A DNA stretch of 64,000 nt from an uncultured Bradyrhizobium sp. (GCF_947648125.1 NZ_CANSMR010000004.1:248001-312000), one strand, 5' to 3'. Counted from the stretch's first letter, positions 1-9,667 are shown. The notes: generated by a model from the sequence alone, not told the origin. Numbers and translations are program-made.

Positions 1-1892
1 GCGATGACCTTGTCGATCGGGTCGCGCTGGTCGGCTGGCTTGAGCTGGATGAACACGCGGCCGTCGTTGACGGTGGTGGTGCCTCCGCCGGCGCCGACCG
101 CCGAGCCAACCGTGGACACGGCGGGGTCCCGCACCACCGCATCGAGCATGGCTTGCTGGCGTTCAGCCATTGCCTGGAACGAGATGTCCTGCGCGGCTTC
201 CGATTGACCCAGGATCAGGCCAGTATCCTGCTGAGGGAAGAAGCCCTTGGGGATGATGACGTACAGATAACCGGTCACCGCAATGGTTGCGATCATCAGC
301 ATCAAGGTGATTAAGCGATGCCGCAGCACGACCTTCAGGCCCGCGTCGTAGGCATTGAGAATCAGATCGAAACCTCGCTCTGACCAGCGATACAGCCGCC
401 CATGCTCGTGGCTCTCCGGCTTGAGCAGATAGGCGCACATCATCGGCGTCAGCGTCCGGGAGATCACCAGGGACAGCAGCAGCGCGACGCTCACCGTAAC
501 GGCGAATTCGCGGAACAGGAGCCCGACATAGCCGCTCATCAGAAAGAGCGGAATGAAGACGGCGATCAGCGAGAACGTGATCGCCATGACCGTGAAGCCG
601 ATCTCGCCTGATCCTTTCATTGCGGCGTCGTAGGGAGACATACCCTCCTCGATGTGCCGGGTGATGTTCTCGATCTCGACCACTGCGTCGTCGACTACGA
701 ATCCGACGGCGATTGACAGCGCCATCAGCGACAGATTGTCGAGGCTGTATCCCATCTCGTAGAGGATCGCGAAGGTGCCGATTAGCGAGAGCGGAACGGT
801 GACGGCTGGAATGATGGTTGCCCAGAAGCTGCGAAGGAAGACGAAGATCACCATCACGACGAGGGCGATCGTCAGCAGCAGCGTGAACTGTACGTCCGTG
901 ACCGAGGCGCGGATCGTCTGGGTGCGGTCCGAGACGACGTTGATCTTGATAGCGGCGGGGATCGACGCCTGGAGCGCCGGCATCATCGACTTGATCCGCT
1001 GGACTGTGTCGATGACGTTGGCGCCCGGCTGGCGCTGAACCGAAAGCAAGATGGCGCGGTGGTTGTTGTACCAGCCCGCAATCAGATCGTTTTCGCCGGC
1101 GCTGACTGCGCGCCCGATGTCGCGGATGCGCACCGGCGATCCGTTGCGATAGGCGATCACGAGGTCGGCATACTGACCGGGCTGGAACAGCTGGTCATTG
1201 GTATTGAGAGTGTAGGTCTGACGCGGGCTGTTGAGCGTTCCCTTGGCGAGATCGACGTTCGCCTGGCCGAGGACGGTACGGACGTCCTCGAGATTGATTC
1301 CGCGCGCGGCAAGCGCCTGCGGATCGACCTGGACGCGAACGGCTGCCTTTTGCTGGCCGCCGATGCCGACGAGGCCCACGCCAGGGACCTGCGAGATCTT
1401 CTGCAGCAGAATGTTTTCGGCATACGCATCGACTGTGGTGAGCGGCAGGCTGTCCGAGGTGAGACCCAACACCAGGATCGGCGTGTCGGCCGGATTGACC
1501 TTCCGGATCGTTGGCGGATAGGGCATGCCAGTCGGCAGATACGGGCTCGCCGCGTTGATCGCCGAAAGCGTATCGCTGACTGCACCGTCGATCTGGCGGC
1601 TGAGGTCGAACTGAAGCGTGACCTGGGTGTAGCCGAGCGCGCTTGCCGACGTCATCTGCGTGAGGCCGGGTATCTCGCCGAATTGCAGTTCGAGTGGCGA
1701 GGCAACCGAGGACGCCATGGTCTGCGGGTCGGCACCAGGCATCTGGGCGGTGACGGTCAGCGTCGGATAGTTGACGTTCGGCAGCGCCGCCACCGGCATC
1801 AGCGGGTAGGCGACAAGCCCTGCGGCCAACAATCCGACCATGAGCAGGGCGGTTGCGATAGGACGCCGGATGAAGGGGGCGGAGATATTCAT
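1..1892 (-). CDS. RND multidrug efflux permease, MdtB/MdtC-like (3' end outside window)
   Basis: Inner-membrane proton-driven pump of the AcrB/MdtBC (HAE-1) class; about 630 residues are visible and the C-terminal part lies left of the window. The protein starts MNISAPFIRRPIATALL, the typical first RND transmembrane helix, and carries the paired acidic residues of TM4 (FVVDDAVVEIEN) near residues 401-402, followed by ENITRHIEEG. The ATG at 1892 overlaps the TGA of the upstream adaptor gene (ATGA), so the two are translationally coupled. MdtB and MdtC normally occur as two permeases; whether a second one follows cannot be seen. Family assignment is firm, the substrate is unknown. Confidence 0.93.
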   Translation of the reverse strand, partial: MNISAPFIRRPIATALLMVGLLAAGLVAYPLMPVAALPNVNYPTLTVTAQMPGADPQTMASSVASPLELQFGEIPGLTQMTSASALGYTQVTLQFDLSRQIDGAVSDTLSAINAASPYLPTGMPYPPTIRKVNPADTPILVLGLTSDSLPLTTVDAYAENILLQKISQVPGVGLVGIGGQQKAAVRVQVDPQALAARGINLEDVRTVLGQANVDLAKGTLNSPRQTYTLNTNDQLFQPGQYADLVIAYRNGSPVRIRDIGRAVSAGENDLIAGWYNNHRAILLSVQRQPGANVIDTVQRIKSMMPALQASIPAAIKINVVSDRTQTIRASVTDVQFTLLLTIALVVMVIFVFLRSFWATIIPAVTVPLSLIGTFAILYEMGYSLDNLSLMALSIAVGFVVDDAVVEIENITRHIEEGMSPYDAAMKGSGEIGFTVMAITFSLIAVFIPLFLMSGYVGLLFREFAVTVSVALLLSLVISRTLTPMMCAYLLKPESHEHGRLYRWSERGFDLILNAYDAGLKVVLRHRLITLMLMIATIAVTGYLYVIIPKGFFPQQDTGLILGQSEAAQDISFQAMAERQQAMLDAVVRDPAVSTVGSAVGAGGGTTTVNDGRVFIQLKPADQRDPIDKVI

Positions 1893-3070
1893 GGGATCGG
1901 CGCCTGCATCGCGTCCTGTGCTGCGGCTTCCTGCGCCGCCTTGCCATGCAACAGGACCACATGCGTTCCCGGCTGCAGCTTGTACTGACCGTCGACCACG
2001 ACCTGCTCATTGGCTTCGAGGCCGGAATCGACCAGCGCCTGACCGTCGCTGATCTGCGCGACCTTGATTTGGCGGATGGAGACCGTGTCGTCGGAATTGA
2101 CGACATAGGCGTAGGCCCCGCTCGGTCCTTGCTGGACGACGGAGGCGGGGACGGTCAGGCCGTTGTGGCGCGTATCGAGCAGCAGTCGCGCATTGATCAG
2201 CTCACCGGGCCAGAGGCTCCGCTCGGCATTCGGGAAATTCGCCTTGAGCTGGATCGAGCCGGTCGTCTGCAGGATCTCGTTGTTGACGAGCCCAAGTTGT
2301 CCCGCGCCGAGCCGGATCGTGTTGTCCTGATTGTAGGCCAGAACGGTGAAGGGGGCCTTTGTCTTGAGTTGCTGTTGCTGGATCTGTGGAAGCACGGTCT
2401 CTGGCAACGTGAAGATCAGCGAGATCGGGTTCAATTGCGTCACGACGCACAGGCCGTTGGTGCTTGACGGGCTGATGATGTTGCCGACGTCGATCTGGCG
2501 AATGCCGACGGTCCCTTCGATCGGGGATGTCAGGCGCGTGAAGCTCAGCTGCACTTTCGCGGCATCGATCAGGGCCTGGTCGGCCTTGATCGCGGCCTCA
2601 AGCTGTCCGACCTGGGCATCCTGGGTTTCGATCAGTTGAGGTGTGGCCCAGCCCTTGTCGCCCAACTGCTTGTACCGGGTTTGGTTAGCCCGCGCGTTCA
2701 CAAGCTGCGCCTGATCGCGCTGGAGATTGGCGGTATATTGGTCGATCAGGGCCTGATAGGGCCGCGGATCGATTTGTGCGAGCAGATCGCCGGCATGGAC
2801 CTGTTGGCCCTCGGTAAAATTGATGCTGATGATCTGCCCCTGAATCTGGGCCCGCACAATATCGGTATTGTAGGCAATCACCGTGCCGACGCCGGTCAGG
2901 TAGATCGGTACGTCGCGCTGCGTGACGGTTCCAGCGACGACTGGAACACGAGGCGGAGCGGGAGCCGCAACGGCTTTCCGCATCGGATGGAAATCAGCCG
3001 AGTGCAGCAGAGCGGCGCTCGCAATGACCACGCCCAGCATCGCGGCGGAGATGATGATCTTCGTTCTCAT
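1889..3070 (-). CDS. RND efflux periplasmic adaptor (membrane fusion protein), MdtA-like
   Basis: 393-residue periplasmic adaptor linking the permease encoded immediately downstream to an outer-membrane channel. An N-terminal signal/anchor helix (about residues 5-26) precedes a biotinyl-lipoyl-like and hairpin region, with the typical VRAQIQGQI and GDLLAQIDPRPYQA motifs, and a beta-barrel region with FTRLTSPIEGTVGIRQIDVGN. The length fits the MdtA/AcrA family. Its stop overlaps the permease start by 4 bases, and a Ser/Thr-rich exported protein gene ends 27 bases upstream on the same strand, so all three probably form one transcript. No outer-membrane factor gene is present nearby, so a shared TolC-like channel is likely. 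Confidence 0.92.
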   Translation of the reverse strand: MRTKIIISAAMLGVVIASAALLHSADFHPMRKAVAAPAPPRVPVVAGTVTQRDVPIYLTGVGTVIAYNTDIVRAQIQGQIISINFTEGQQVHAGDLLAQIDPRPYQALIDQYTANLQRDQAQLVNARANQTRYKQLGDKGWATPQLIETQDAQVGQLEAAIKADQALIDAAKVQLSFTRLTSPIEGTVGIRQIDVGNIISPSSTNGLCVVTQLNPISLIFTLPETVLPQIQQQQLKTKAPFTVLAYNQDNTIRLGAGQLGLVNNEILQTTGSIQLKANFPNAERSLWPGELINARLLLDTRHNGLTVPASVVQQGPSGAYAYVVNSDDTVSIRQIKVAQISDGQALVDSGLEANEQVVVDGQYKLQPGTHVVLLHGKAAQEAAAQDAMQAPIP

Positions 3071-3097
3071 GGGTGTGCTCCGGATGGCAAGGTGCGC

Positions 3098-3859
3098 TCA
3101 GCAGCTGCCTGCTAAGCTCGTGGAGGTCGCTGCGCCGGAGGACAAGCATTGAGACGCCACAGCCGAAGTCGTCGCCGGCGCGGTGATCGTCGGTACCGTC
3201 GGGGGGATCAACGCGACCCCGGCTGTCGTGACCGGAATCGCCGGCGTGGGAAGCATCGCCGCAGAGCTGACACCGAGATTACTGATCTCCGTCGATCCCA
3301 GGGGCAGGCCGGCGCGCGGGCTTCCGCCGAGCGTCGTTGGCGACGTCGAGGTAGGGCTCGACGATGCGGTGACATTGGTTGAACCGGATCCGCACATGCC
3401 CGACATGCCGGCGGTATCGAGCGCGCCCGACGAGGTTGACATGGTCGAACCTTGCGTCGGGCCCGACATTGCCGAATTCGACGACGGGTCGACCGACATA
3501 GCCGTGCTGCCGGCACCGGCCGAGTTGCCAATCGCCATTCCGCCGCCGTCATAGGTCGACGTCGAACCATACATTGAGCCTGGCGCGGCTGCGAGCGTTG
3601 AGCACGGGGTGCCGGTCGCCGGAACGGAAATGCTGCCGGTAACGGTTGGAGCGGGGCTCACGCCCGAGGAAGGCAGCTCGGTCGCGCCCAGACCGATCCC
3701 GACAGGCGAAATCGGCGCGCCGTTCACGCTGCCAAGCGGAGAGGTAGCGCCGACCGCGGGAGTCGGGAGAGCGATTCCGGTCATTTGCGCAACCGCCGTT
3801 CCCGAGGCGAAGAAGGCAAGACACGCAGCGATCAACCAGCTTCTCACGTTCGTCTCCAT
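3098..3859 (-). CDS. Ser/Thr/Ala/Gly-rich exported protein ending in Cys
   Basis: 253 residues, no recognised domain. A clear Sec signal peptide (METNVRSWLIAACLAFFASG, cleavage probably near AVA-Q at residue 25) is followed by a low-complexity Ser/Thr/Pro/Ala/Gly sequence. The mature part holds four cysteines (TPCS, GMCG, SQCL, and the last residue, AGSC), enough for two disulfides. It is the first gene of the transcript leading into the RND adaptor and permease. A protein of the same build (signal, Ser/Thr/Pro-rich body, four mature cysteines, terminal Cys) lies at 36656-37456 beside another RND system. Function unknown; a periplasmic or surface role is only inferred. Confidence 0.75.
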   Translation of the reverse strand: METNVRSWLIAACLAFFASGTAVAQMTGIALPTPAVGATSPLGSVNGAPISPVGIGLGATELPSSGVSPAPTVTGSISVPATGTPCSTLAAAPGSMYGSTSTYDGGGMAIGNSAGAGSTAMSVDPSSNSAMSGPTQGSTMSTSSGALDTAGMSGMCGSGSTNVTASSSPTSTSPTTLGGSPRAGLPLGSTEISNLGVSSAAMLPTPAIPVTTAGVALIPPTVPTITAPATTSAVASQCLSSGAATSTSLAGSC

Positions 3860-3952
3860 TCGAATGAGCTGATCGGAAATCTATCGATCGTTGCTCGCGT
3901 GCTCTTGCCCGTTTGCACGAAAATCGCCCGCTGGATGAGCGAGGAAAAATGA

Positions 3953-3970
3953 GACCCGCCGAAGCGGGTC
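3953..3970 (-). terminator. Rho-independent terminator of the small exported gene at 4037-4255
   Basis: GACCCGC-CGAA-GCGGGTC forms a perfect 7-bp stem with a 4-base loop. On the minus strand it is followed by TCATTTTTCC, a T-rich tail. It lies about 65 bases after the stop of the minus-strand gene at 4037-4255 and upstream of the gene at 3098-3859, separating the two transcripts. Confidence 0.6.
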
Positions 3971-4036
3971 CATTCTTCAGGCCACTGATGTGCCTGCGAC
4001 ATCGTCGTGCATGGGCGTCGAGATCGCCTAGCAGCA

Positions 4037-4255
4037 TCAGTTGTTCAGTTTTGGACCGCCGTGATAGACGTGCGCATTGGGCGCCGACGCTGATGTCGGC
4101 ATCTGCGGTTCATGCGCGGCATACGGATTGTACGTGTAGACGATGGTCCGATCGGATTCGCGAGGCATATAGCTTGCGCTCGCCGCCGCCAGAGCCGGAG
4201 CGGCGAGTGCAACAAGCATTGCAGTGGATGTGATGACGGTCGATACTGTTCTCAT
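4037..4255 (-). CDS. Small exported protein, function unknown
   Basis: 72 residues with a Sec signal peptide (MRTVSTVITSTAMLVALAAP, cleavage near ALA-A around residue 24) and a short Tyr/Pro/His-rich mature part ending in GGPKLNN. AAAAGGAACAG lies a few bases before the ATG on the minus strand and supports the start. It sits between the paoC gene and the efflux cluster and has its own terminator downstream. Tiny exported proteins of this sort recur through the window; I do not recognise a family. Confidence 0.65.
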   Translation of the reverse strand: MRTVSTVITSTAMLVALAAPALAAASASYMPRESDRTIVYTYNPYAAHEPQMPTSASAPNAHVYHGGPKLNN

Positions 4256-4350
4256 GATCTGTTCCTTTTGTCAGCCCCTCGCAAGCGATTTGGACGCTCC
4301 ACGAAGAGATACAAGCCGGCGCGCGAGGAATTGAACGCGTCGTTGCGCGC

Positions 4351-6552
4351 TCAAGCTTGCTTAGGCAAGGCGGCGAGCACCTTATCGAGTGTGATCGGGT
4401 AGTGTCTGACGCGGGCGCCGCAGGCATTAAACACCGCATTGGCAATCGCCGCGCCGGCACCGCAGATTCCGAGCTCACCAATACCTTTGCTCTTCAGCGG
4501 ATTGGAATGTTGATCCAACTCTGAAATGAAGACGGCATCCAGGCTGGCGGGAATATCCGCGTGTACCGGCACGTGGTATTCGGCCAGATCGTGGTTGACG
4601 AAATAGCCGAAGCGAGGATCGAGGACGAGATCCTCGTGCAATGCGGCGCCAACGCCGAACACCATTCCGCCGATGGCCTGTGACCGTGCCGTCTTGGCGT
4701 TCAGGACCCGCCCGGCCGCAAATACGCCGAGCATGCGCCGCAGGCGTACCTCTCCGGTATCACGATCAACCCCGACCTCGGCGAAGTGCGCGCCGTACGA
4801 TTGCTGGGAGAATTCCCTGTTGTTACGGCCAGGCTTGATTTCGCCATCGGCTTCGACTCCGTCACCGACCAGCTCCAGCAGACTGACAGCACGTTCTCCC
4901 GTCACAATGTGTCCGTCGATAAACTTTGCCGTACCGGCATCCATGCCGACACTGTCCGCCAGCTTCTTGCGCAAGGCTTCACAGGCTTCGAATAGCGCGG
5001 ATCCGGCGCTTGCAGCACCGAAGGAGCCGCCCGAACCGGCCGCTTCCGGAAACAACGTGTCGCCCAACTCGACGCGCACGCGATCAATCGGTAGTCCAAG
5101 CATCTCAGCAGCAATCTGTGTCAGGATCGTATAGGTTCCGGTTCCGATATCGGTCATCGCCATCCTCACCCAGGCCGATCCGCTCGGATCGAGCCGGACA
5201 ATGGCTTTCGAAAAGCGCAGGGGATTACCCCGGCTCGCTGCCGACATGCCCATTCCGACCAGCCAGCGTCCATCCGGCACTTGACCGGGCGTTGCATTGC
5301 GCCTGTCCCAGCCAAACCGACGTGCACCCTCGTGCATGCAGGCAACCAGGTGGCGACTGGAGTAGGGAATGCGCTTTTCAGGGTCTTCCGCAGGCTCGTT
5401 TCGGATCCGGAGCTCGATCGGATCGAGCTTCAATTTATTGGCGAGTTCATCCATCGCGCATTCCAGCGCGAGCAGGCCGACAGATTCGCCGGGAGCGCGC
5501 ATCGAGGATGCGACGGGTATGTCGAGCGGTACCAGGCGATGTCGTGTCTGCCGATTAGGGCCGGCGTAGAGTGACCGTGTCTGCAACGCCGCAGCCTCGT
5601 AGACCTGTTCACCCGGCAGGTTGCCGGAGAAGACATCGTGGCCGATCGCGACGATCAGGCCATCAGAACCCGTGGCGAGACGGATCCGCTGGATGGTATC
5701 CGAGCGGTGTGTCGTCACATGGAAGATCTGCTGTCGGGTCAGTGCAACCTTGACGGGTCGCTTGAGATATCGTGACGCGATCGCAGCGAGGATGGCGTCG
5801 GCGTTGACCCACAGCTTGCCACCGAAGCCGCCGCCGATGAACGGGCTTACCAGACGTACCTTCTCAACAGGGATATCCAGCGTTCTGGCAACGACTTGCC
5901 GTCCCTGGTTCAGCATCTGATTGGCAGTATGCAGAGTCAGATTGTCGCCATCCCAAACCGCCAGCGTCGCATGGGGCTCCATCATCGCGTGGCTCTGTAG
6001 CGGCGTGCGATAGGTTACATCGATTTGTATGGGAGCGTCAGCATAGGCACCCGGGAAGCCGCCGATCTCACTGTCGGCCGGTGCACCGTCGGGCTGATGC
6101 GGAATACGTGCCAGGTCGAGGTGGTGAGCCAGGGAGTAGTGCCCCTTTTCACGATCATACTCGACCTTGAGCAGCAAAGCGGCAGCCCTCGCTTGCTCGA
6201 ATGTCTCGGCGATCACGCAGGCAACCGGTTCGCCGTAGTGGGATACGAGAGGGCCCGTTAAAACCGGGTGCGCCTCACGGTGGTTGCCGTTACCCTGCCG
6301 GGGTGCGTTGCGATGGGTGAGGATGAGCTTGACCCCCGGCGACTGTTCAGCCGCATAGGTGTCAATTGCCGTTATTCGTCCCTTCGCAATCGACGCTTCG
6401 ACGACAAACCCATACAGCACGTCCTGTTGCATCTCATAGGCGTAGCGTGCACCACCAGTGACCTTGAGTCGTCCGTCCACCCGATCAAGCGGCTTCCCGA
6501 CGATCTTCTCCGCGTCCAGCGCATTCGCGCCGACAGGCGTATCCATATCCAT
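4351..6552 (-). CDS. paoC: Periplasmic aldehyde oxidase, molybdenum-binding subunit PaoC
   Basis: 733-residue large subunit of a xanthine-dehydrogenase-family enzyme, binding the molybdenum cofactor where aldehydes are oxidised to carboxylic acids. Visible are the VGKPLDRVDG start, GGGFGGKLW, the Q/R-rich cofactor-binding segments and, near the C-terminus, KGIGELGICGAG with the catalytic glutamate at residue 693 (Glu692 in E. coli PaoC, about the same length). I place the start at MDMDTP (6552), 10 bases after the paoB stop and preceded by GAGAA, rather than at the longer reading frame from 6639 that overlaps paoB. It is the last gene of the paoABC set. The true substrate range cannot be read from the sequence. 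Confidence 0.93.
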   Translation of the reverse strand: MDMDTPVGANALDAEKIVGKPLDRVDGRLKVTGGARYAYEMQQDVLYGFVVEASIAKGRITAIDTYAAEQSPGVKLILTHRNAPRQGNGNHREAHPVLTGPLVSHYGEPVACVIAETFEQARAAALLLKVEYDREKGHYSLAHHLDLARIPHQPDGAPADSEIGGFPGAYADAPIQIDVTYRTPLQSHAMMEPHATLAVWDGDNLTLHTANQMLNQGRQVVARTLDIPVEKVRLVSPFIGGGFGGKLWVNADAILAAIASRYLKRPVKVALTRQQIFHVTTHRSDTIQRIRLATGSDGLIVAIGHDVFSGNLPGEQVYEAAALQTRSLYAGPNRQTRHRLVPLDIPVASSMRAPGESVGLLALECAMDELANKLKLDPIELRIRNEPAEDPEKRIPYSSRHLVACMHEGARRFGWDRRNATPGQVPDGRWLVGMGMSAASRGNPLRFSKAIVRLDPSGSAWVRMAMTDIGTGTYTILTQIAAEMLGLPIDRVRVELGDTLFPEAAGSGGSFGAASAGSALFEACEALRKKLADSVGMDAGTAKFIDGHIVTGERAVSLLELVGDGVEADGEIKPGRNNREFSQQSYGAHFAEVGVDRDTGEVRLRRMLGVFAAGRVLNAKTARSQAIGGMVFGVGAALHEDLVLDPRFGYFVNHDLAEYHVPVHADIPASLDAVFISELDQHSNPLKSKGIGELGICGAGAAIANAVFNACGARVRHYPITLDKVLAALPKQA

Positions 6553-6562
6553 TGGCGTTCTC

Positions 6563-7543
6563 TCAGGTGCGGGCGATCTCGCCCAGCACGCCATGCAGAG
6601 TGCGGCGGGTGAGCGGAATCTTGAAATCGTTGGCACCAAATCCGCGCGCGCCCTTCAGCGCCGCGTCGGCTGTCGCATCGATGGCCCTGGCGTCGGCAGC
6701 CGTATTGGCGAGAATCTGCTCGGCGGCAGCAACCCGCCACGGCTTCGGCGCGAGTCCGCCGAAAGCGAGCCGCGCGGAGCGGACGCGACCACGCACATTG
6801 TCGATGATGGCGGCGACCGAGACCGGTGCAAACGCATAGGACGCGCGATCGCGAACCTTGCGGTAGACTTGGGTGCCAGGAGGGGGCGGGGGCAGAGTTA
6901 CTGCCGTGACGATCTCGCCGGGGGTCAGGGTCGAGTCGACTTCCGGCGTGTTGCCTGGAAGACGGTGGAACTCGGCGATCGGTATGCGGCGGGTTTTGCC
7001 TTCGCGATCGATTGTCTCTACCTCCGCATCGAGTGCGCGCATCGCCACTGCCATGTCGGAGGGATGCGTTGCGATGCAGTCATCGCTCCCACCCAGGATT
7101 GCATGGATGCGATTGAAGCCGGCAAGCGCCGAGCAGCCCGAGCCGGGAACGCGTTTGTTGCAGGGTTTGCTGATGTCGTAGAAGTAATAGCAGCGCGTTC
7201 GCTGCAGCAAATTCCCCGCCGTCGTCGCCTTGTTGCGCAGTTGTGCGCTCGCACCGGCGAGCAAGGCACGGCTCAGTACGCCGTAGTGCTGCCTCACGCG
7301 TAAATCTGCTGCCAAGTCGCTATTGCGGACCAGCGCGCCGATGCGAAGACCTCCATCTGTCGTTTCTTCGACCTTGTCCAACGGAAGGTGGTTGATGTCG
7401 ACCAAGGTAGACGGCGTCTCGATCTGCAATTTCATGAGATCGAGCAGGTTCGTTCCGCCGGCAATGATCTTGACGCCGGGCTGGCTTGCTGCAGCGGCAG
7501 CATGCGCGGTCGACCGCGCGCGCTCGTAAGTAAACGATTTCAT
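6563..7543 (-). CDS. paoB: Periplasmic aldehyde oxidase, FAD/[4Fe-4S] subunit PaoB
   Basis: 326 residues, CO-dehydrogenase flavoprotein family; carries electrons between the Fe-S subunit and FAD. The [13 protein letters not shown] segment (residues 26-38) is the FAD pyrophosphate site. Cys118, Cys128, Cys137 and Cys156 (in TRCYYF, KPCNKR, GSGCSAL and SDDCIA) match the extra [4Fe-4S]-binding insertion that marks PaoB and separates it from ordinary xanthine dehydrogenase FAD subunits. The start ATG overlaps the paoA stop by four bases (ATGA), showing translational coupling. Length agrees with E. coli PaoB (318). Confidence 0.93.
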   Translation of the reverse strand: MKSFTYERARSTAHAAAAASQPGVKIIAGGTNLLDLMKLQIETPSTLVDINHLPLDKVEETTDGGLRIGALVRNSDLAADLRVRQHYGVLSRALLAGASAQLRNKATTAGNLLQRTRCYYFYDISKPCNKRVPGSGCSALAGFNRIHAILGGSDDCIATHPSDMAVAMRALDAEVETIDREGKTRRIPIAEFHRLPGNTPEVDSTLTPGEIVTAVTLPPPPPGTQVYRKVRDRASYAFAPVSVAAIIDNVRGRVRSARLAFGGLAPKPWRVAAAEQILANTAADARAIDATADAALKGARGFGANDFKIPLTRRTLHGVLGEIART

Positions 7544-8190
7544 GTCATCTTTCCCGCCGCTTCCTTGATCGCTGCGACGATGTTCGGATAGGCCGCGCAG
7601 CGACAGATATTGCCGCTCATCCGTTCGCGAATTTCGTCGTCGCTTAGCTCAACCGCCGGCCGGGTGAGATCCGCCGTAACATAGCTTGGCGCCCCTCCAC
7701 GGCTCTCGGTGAGCATTCCCACCGCTGAGCAGATCTGGCCAGATGTGCAGTAGCCACACTGGAACCCGTCATATTCAATGAATGCAGCCTGCATGGGATG
7801 CAGGTCTTCGCCCGAAGCGAGCCCCTCGATGGTCGTGACTGACTGGCCGTCGTGCATGACCGCTAGCGTCAAGCACGAGTTGATGCGACGCCCTTCGACG
7901 AGCACGGTGCAGGCGCCGCATTGACCGTGATCGCATCCCTTCTTTGTTCCGGTAAACCCAAGATGCTCGCGCAGGGCATCCAGCAATGTCGTACGCGGAT
8001 CGAGTACGAGCTTGTGAGGGTGCCCGTTGACCCGAAGCTCGGCCGAGATCGGGCAAGGTCCCCCTTGAGCCGCATCCGCGGCAACCGAGACATGTGGAAG
8101 AGCGCCGAGCAGCAGCGCGGTGGTACCCGTCTCAATGACAGTCCGGCGCGTGACTTCTATAGTGGGCAGGATGTGTTGATCGTCATTCAT
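7540..8190 (-). CDS. paoA: Periplasmic aldehyde oxidase, Tat-exported [2Fe-2S] subunit PaoA
   Basis: 216 residues carrying two [2Fe-2S] clusters. A twin-arginine signal (TRRTVIETG, arginines 15-16, then a hydrophobic stretch to [11 protein letters not shown]) exports the folded complex. The plant-ferredoxin-type cluster uses Cys86, 91, 94 and 106 ([11 protein letters not shown]); the second uses Cys145, 148, 196 and 198 (CGYC, ICRC). The start at 8190 is set by an ATGA overlap with the upstream cupin gene; a longer frame to 8430 lies inside that cupin. Only this subunit carries a Tat signal, as in E. coli PaoABC, where it exports the assembled heterotrimer. Confidence 0.93.
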   Translation of the reverse strand: MNDDQHILPTIEVTRRTVIETGTTALLLGALPHVSVAADAAQGGPCPISAELRVNGHPHKLVLDPRTTLLDALREHLGFTGTKKGCDHGQCGACTVLVEGRRINSCLTLAVMHDGQSVTTIEGLASGEDLHPMQAAFIEYDGFQCGYCTSGQICSAVGMLTESRGGAPSYVTADLTRPAVELSDDEIRERMSGNICRCAAYPNIVAAIKEAAGKMT

Positions 8191-8648
8191 GTGTGTATCG
8201 TCGTCGATGTGCGGATCGAAATCGGTGGGGTGCTTTCGGCTCTTGACCAGAAGGCGTCCGGAAGATTGACAACGATGGGTGTTGACGTACTGCGCACCAC
8301 GATCCAACGGAAGGGCTGGAGCCGTGACGGATTGATTTCCATGTGCGGAACGAAGGCCGGAACGTGAATGAAGTCGCCGGCATGCGCGCGCGCAGAGAAC
8401 TCGCCCTTGTCGCCCCAGCGGACTTCGCACTGACCCGACAGGACAAACGCGATGGTTTCCTGTTCGCCGTGGTGATGGATCCCGGTTCGTGCACTAGGCT
8501 CGACTTCGAAGAGTCCGCCCCAGATGCTCGAAGCGATGCCCAGCGTTGGTCCTATCGCGGCATAACGCAGGGAGCCGGAGGTTTGGGCCGTCGCCAGATC
8601 GAAGTGATCCCGGGTGACGACATGGATCATGGGTCCGGCGGCCATCAT
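8187..8648 (-). CDS. Cupin-domain protein in the paoABC operon
   Basis: 153-residue single cupin. The metal-binding motif is plain: GIHHHGEQETIAFVLSGQ (His cluster plus Glu) and, in the second motif, AGDFIHVPAFVPHMEIN. The start MMAAGP at 8648 overlaps the stop of the aldo/keto reductase gene upstream (ATGATG), and its own stop overlaps the paoA start, so the gene is translationally locked into the operon. No signal peptide, hence probably cytoplasmic. The sequence does not say whether it is an enzyme (dioxygenase or isomerase-like) or a small-molecule sensor. Confidence 0.85.
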   Translation of the reverse strand: MMAAGPMIHVVTRDHFDLATAQTSGSLRYAAIGPTLGIASSIWGGLFEVEPSARTGIHHHGEQETIAFVLSGQCEVRWGDKGEFSARAHAGDFIHVPAFVPHMEINPSRLQPFRWIVVRSTSTPIVVNLPDAFWSRAESTPPISIRTSTTIHT

Positions 8649-9667
8649 GCAGCCTCCCGATCGGGAGGCGCCATGAATTCGGGGCCGACGGGATCCTTGA
8701 TGGTCATCTGGAGAATCCGGTCGATCACGGCCATCGCGGCCTCGTCGATCCGCCAGCCGAGCGCATCGGCAATCGGAGAGAGCTGTTCTGCGCGTCGGGC
8801 GCCCCACAACGCGATGTTCAACTCGCCACGATCAAGCACCCAGCGCACAGCTAGATCAAGCACTCGCCTGTTGAAGCGTTCTCGCGCGAACTGGTCCAGG
8901 CGCCTGACGCCGTCCAGGTACTGCTCATAGCGTGGCGATCGAAACTTAGGGTCGCTCTTGCGCAGGTCGTCGCCAGTGAAAGCGCTCGGTGACGACATCG
9001 TGCCGGACAGCAGGCCGCGGCATAGCGAGCCGTAGGCGAGGAGGGCGATCTTGTTCTCCCGGCAATAGGGGAGGACGTCCTGCTCGATTGCGCGTTCGAA
9101 CAGATTATAGGGAGGCTGAGCGGTATGCAGCGGCGCGACCTTGCGGAATTCGTCCATTTGCAGCGGGCTGAAGTTGCTGACGCCGACGGCTCGGATCTTG
9201 CCGTCGCGATGCAGCGCGCCGATTGCTTCGGCGGTTTCGGCAATGCGTGTATGCGGATCGGGCCAGTGCACCTGATAGAGATCGATAACATCGGTTCGAA
9301 GCCGACGGAGCGAATTCTCGACCTCCTCGATGATGCGCACCTTGCGGGCGTTACGGAACGGTTTGTCGTTCTTCCAATCAAGCCCGACCTTTGTGGCAAT
9401 GATCGCGCTCCGGCGCAGCCCGCCGGCAAGGGCCTTTCCAACAATCTCCTCGGAACGGCCGAACCCATAGACCGGCGCGGTGTCGATGAGATTGATTCCA
9501 CGATCGAGCGCTTCCCGGATCGTCCTGATCGCATCGCCTTCATCGGTCCCGCCCCACATCCAGCCGCCGATCGCCCATGTTCCGAGTGCGATACGTGATG
9601 CACGGATTGACGTGCCGGGAATGTCGATGAATTCCATATTCGTGCTGGGTGCGCGGACAATCGTCAT
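8645..9667 (-). CDS. Aldo/keto reductase
   Basis: 340-residue NADPH-dependent aldo/keto reductase of the bacterial YajO/Gre3-like type (TIM barrel). The catalytic tetrad is visible: Asp and Tyr in DTAPVYGFGRSEE, Lys in IIATKVGLDW and His in YQVHWPDP. A C-terminal NALWG-like cofactor motif appears as NIALWGARRAEQL. The start MTIVRAP (9667) follows GCAGGAGCAAGCA, a strong ribosome site; a frame extending to 9769 lacks one. It opens the operon AKR - cupin - paoABC, which suggests that aldehyde reduction in the cytoplasm and aldehyde oxidation in the periplasm are controlled together (inference). Confidence 0.9.
   Translation of the reverse strand: MTIVRAPSTNMEFIDIPGTSIRASRIALGTWAIGGWMWGGTDEGDAIRTIREALDRGINLIDTAPVYGFGRSEEIVGKALAGGLRRSAIIATKVGLDWKNDKPFRNARKVRIIEEVENSLRRLRTDVIDLYQVHWPDPHTRIAETAEAIGALHRDGKIRAVGVSNFSPLQMDEFRKVAPLHTAQPPYNLFERAIEQDVLPYCRENKIALLAYGSLCRGLLSGTMSSPSAFTGDDLRKSDPKFRSPRYEQYLDGVRRLDQFARERFNRRVLDLAVRWVLDRGELNIALWGARRAEQLSPIADALGWRIDEAAMAVIDRILQMTIKDPVGPEFMAPPDREAA

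Noticed and set aside
1059-1988. 309-codon plus-strand frame opposite the first RND permease
   Set aside because: Antisense shadow of a clearly recognised permease; composition is Arg/Gly-rich and no domain is visible.
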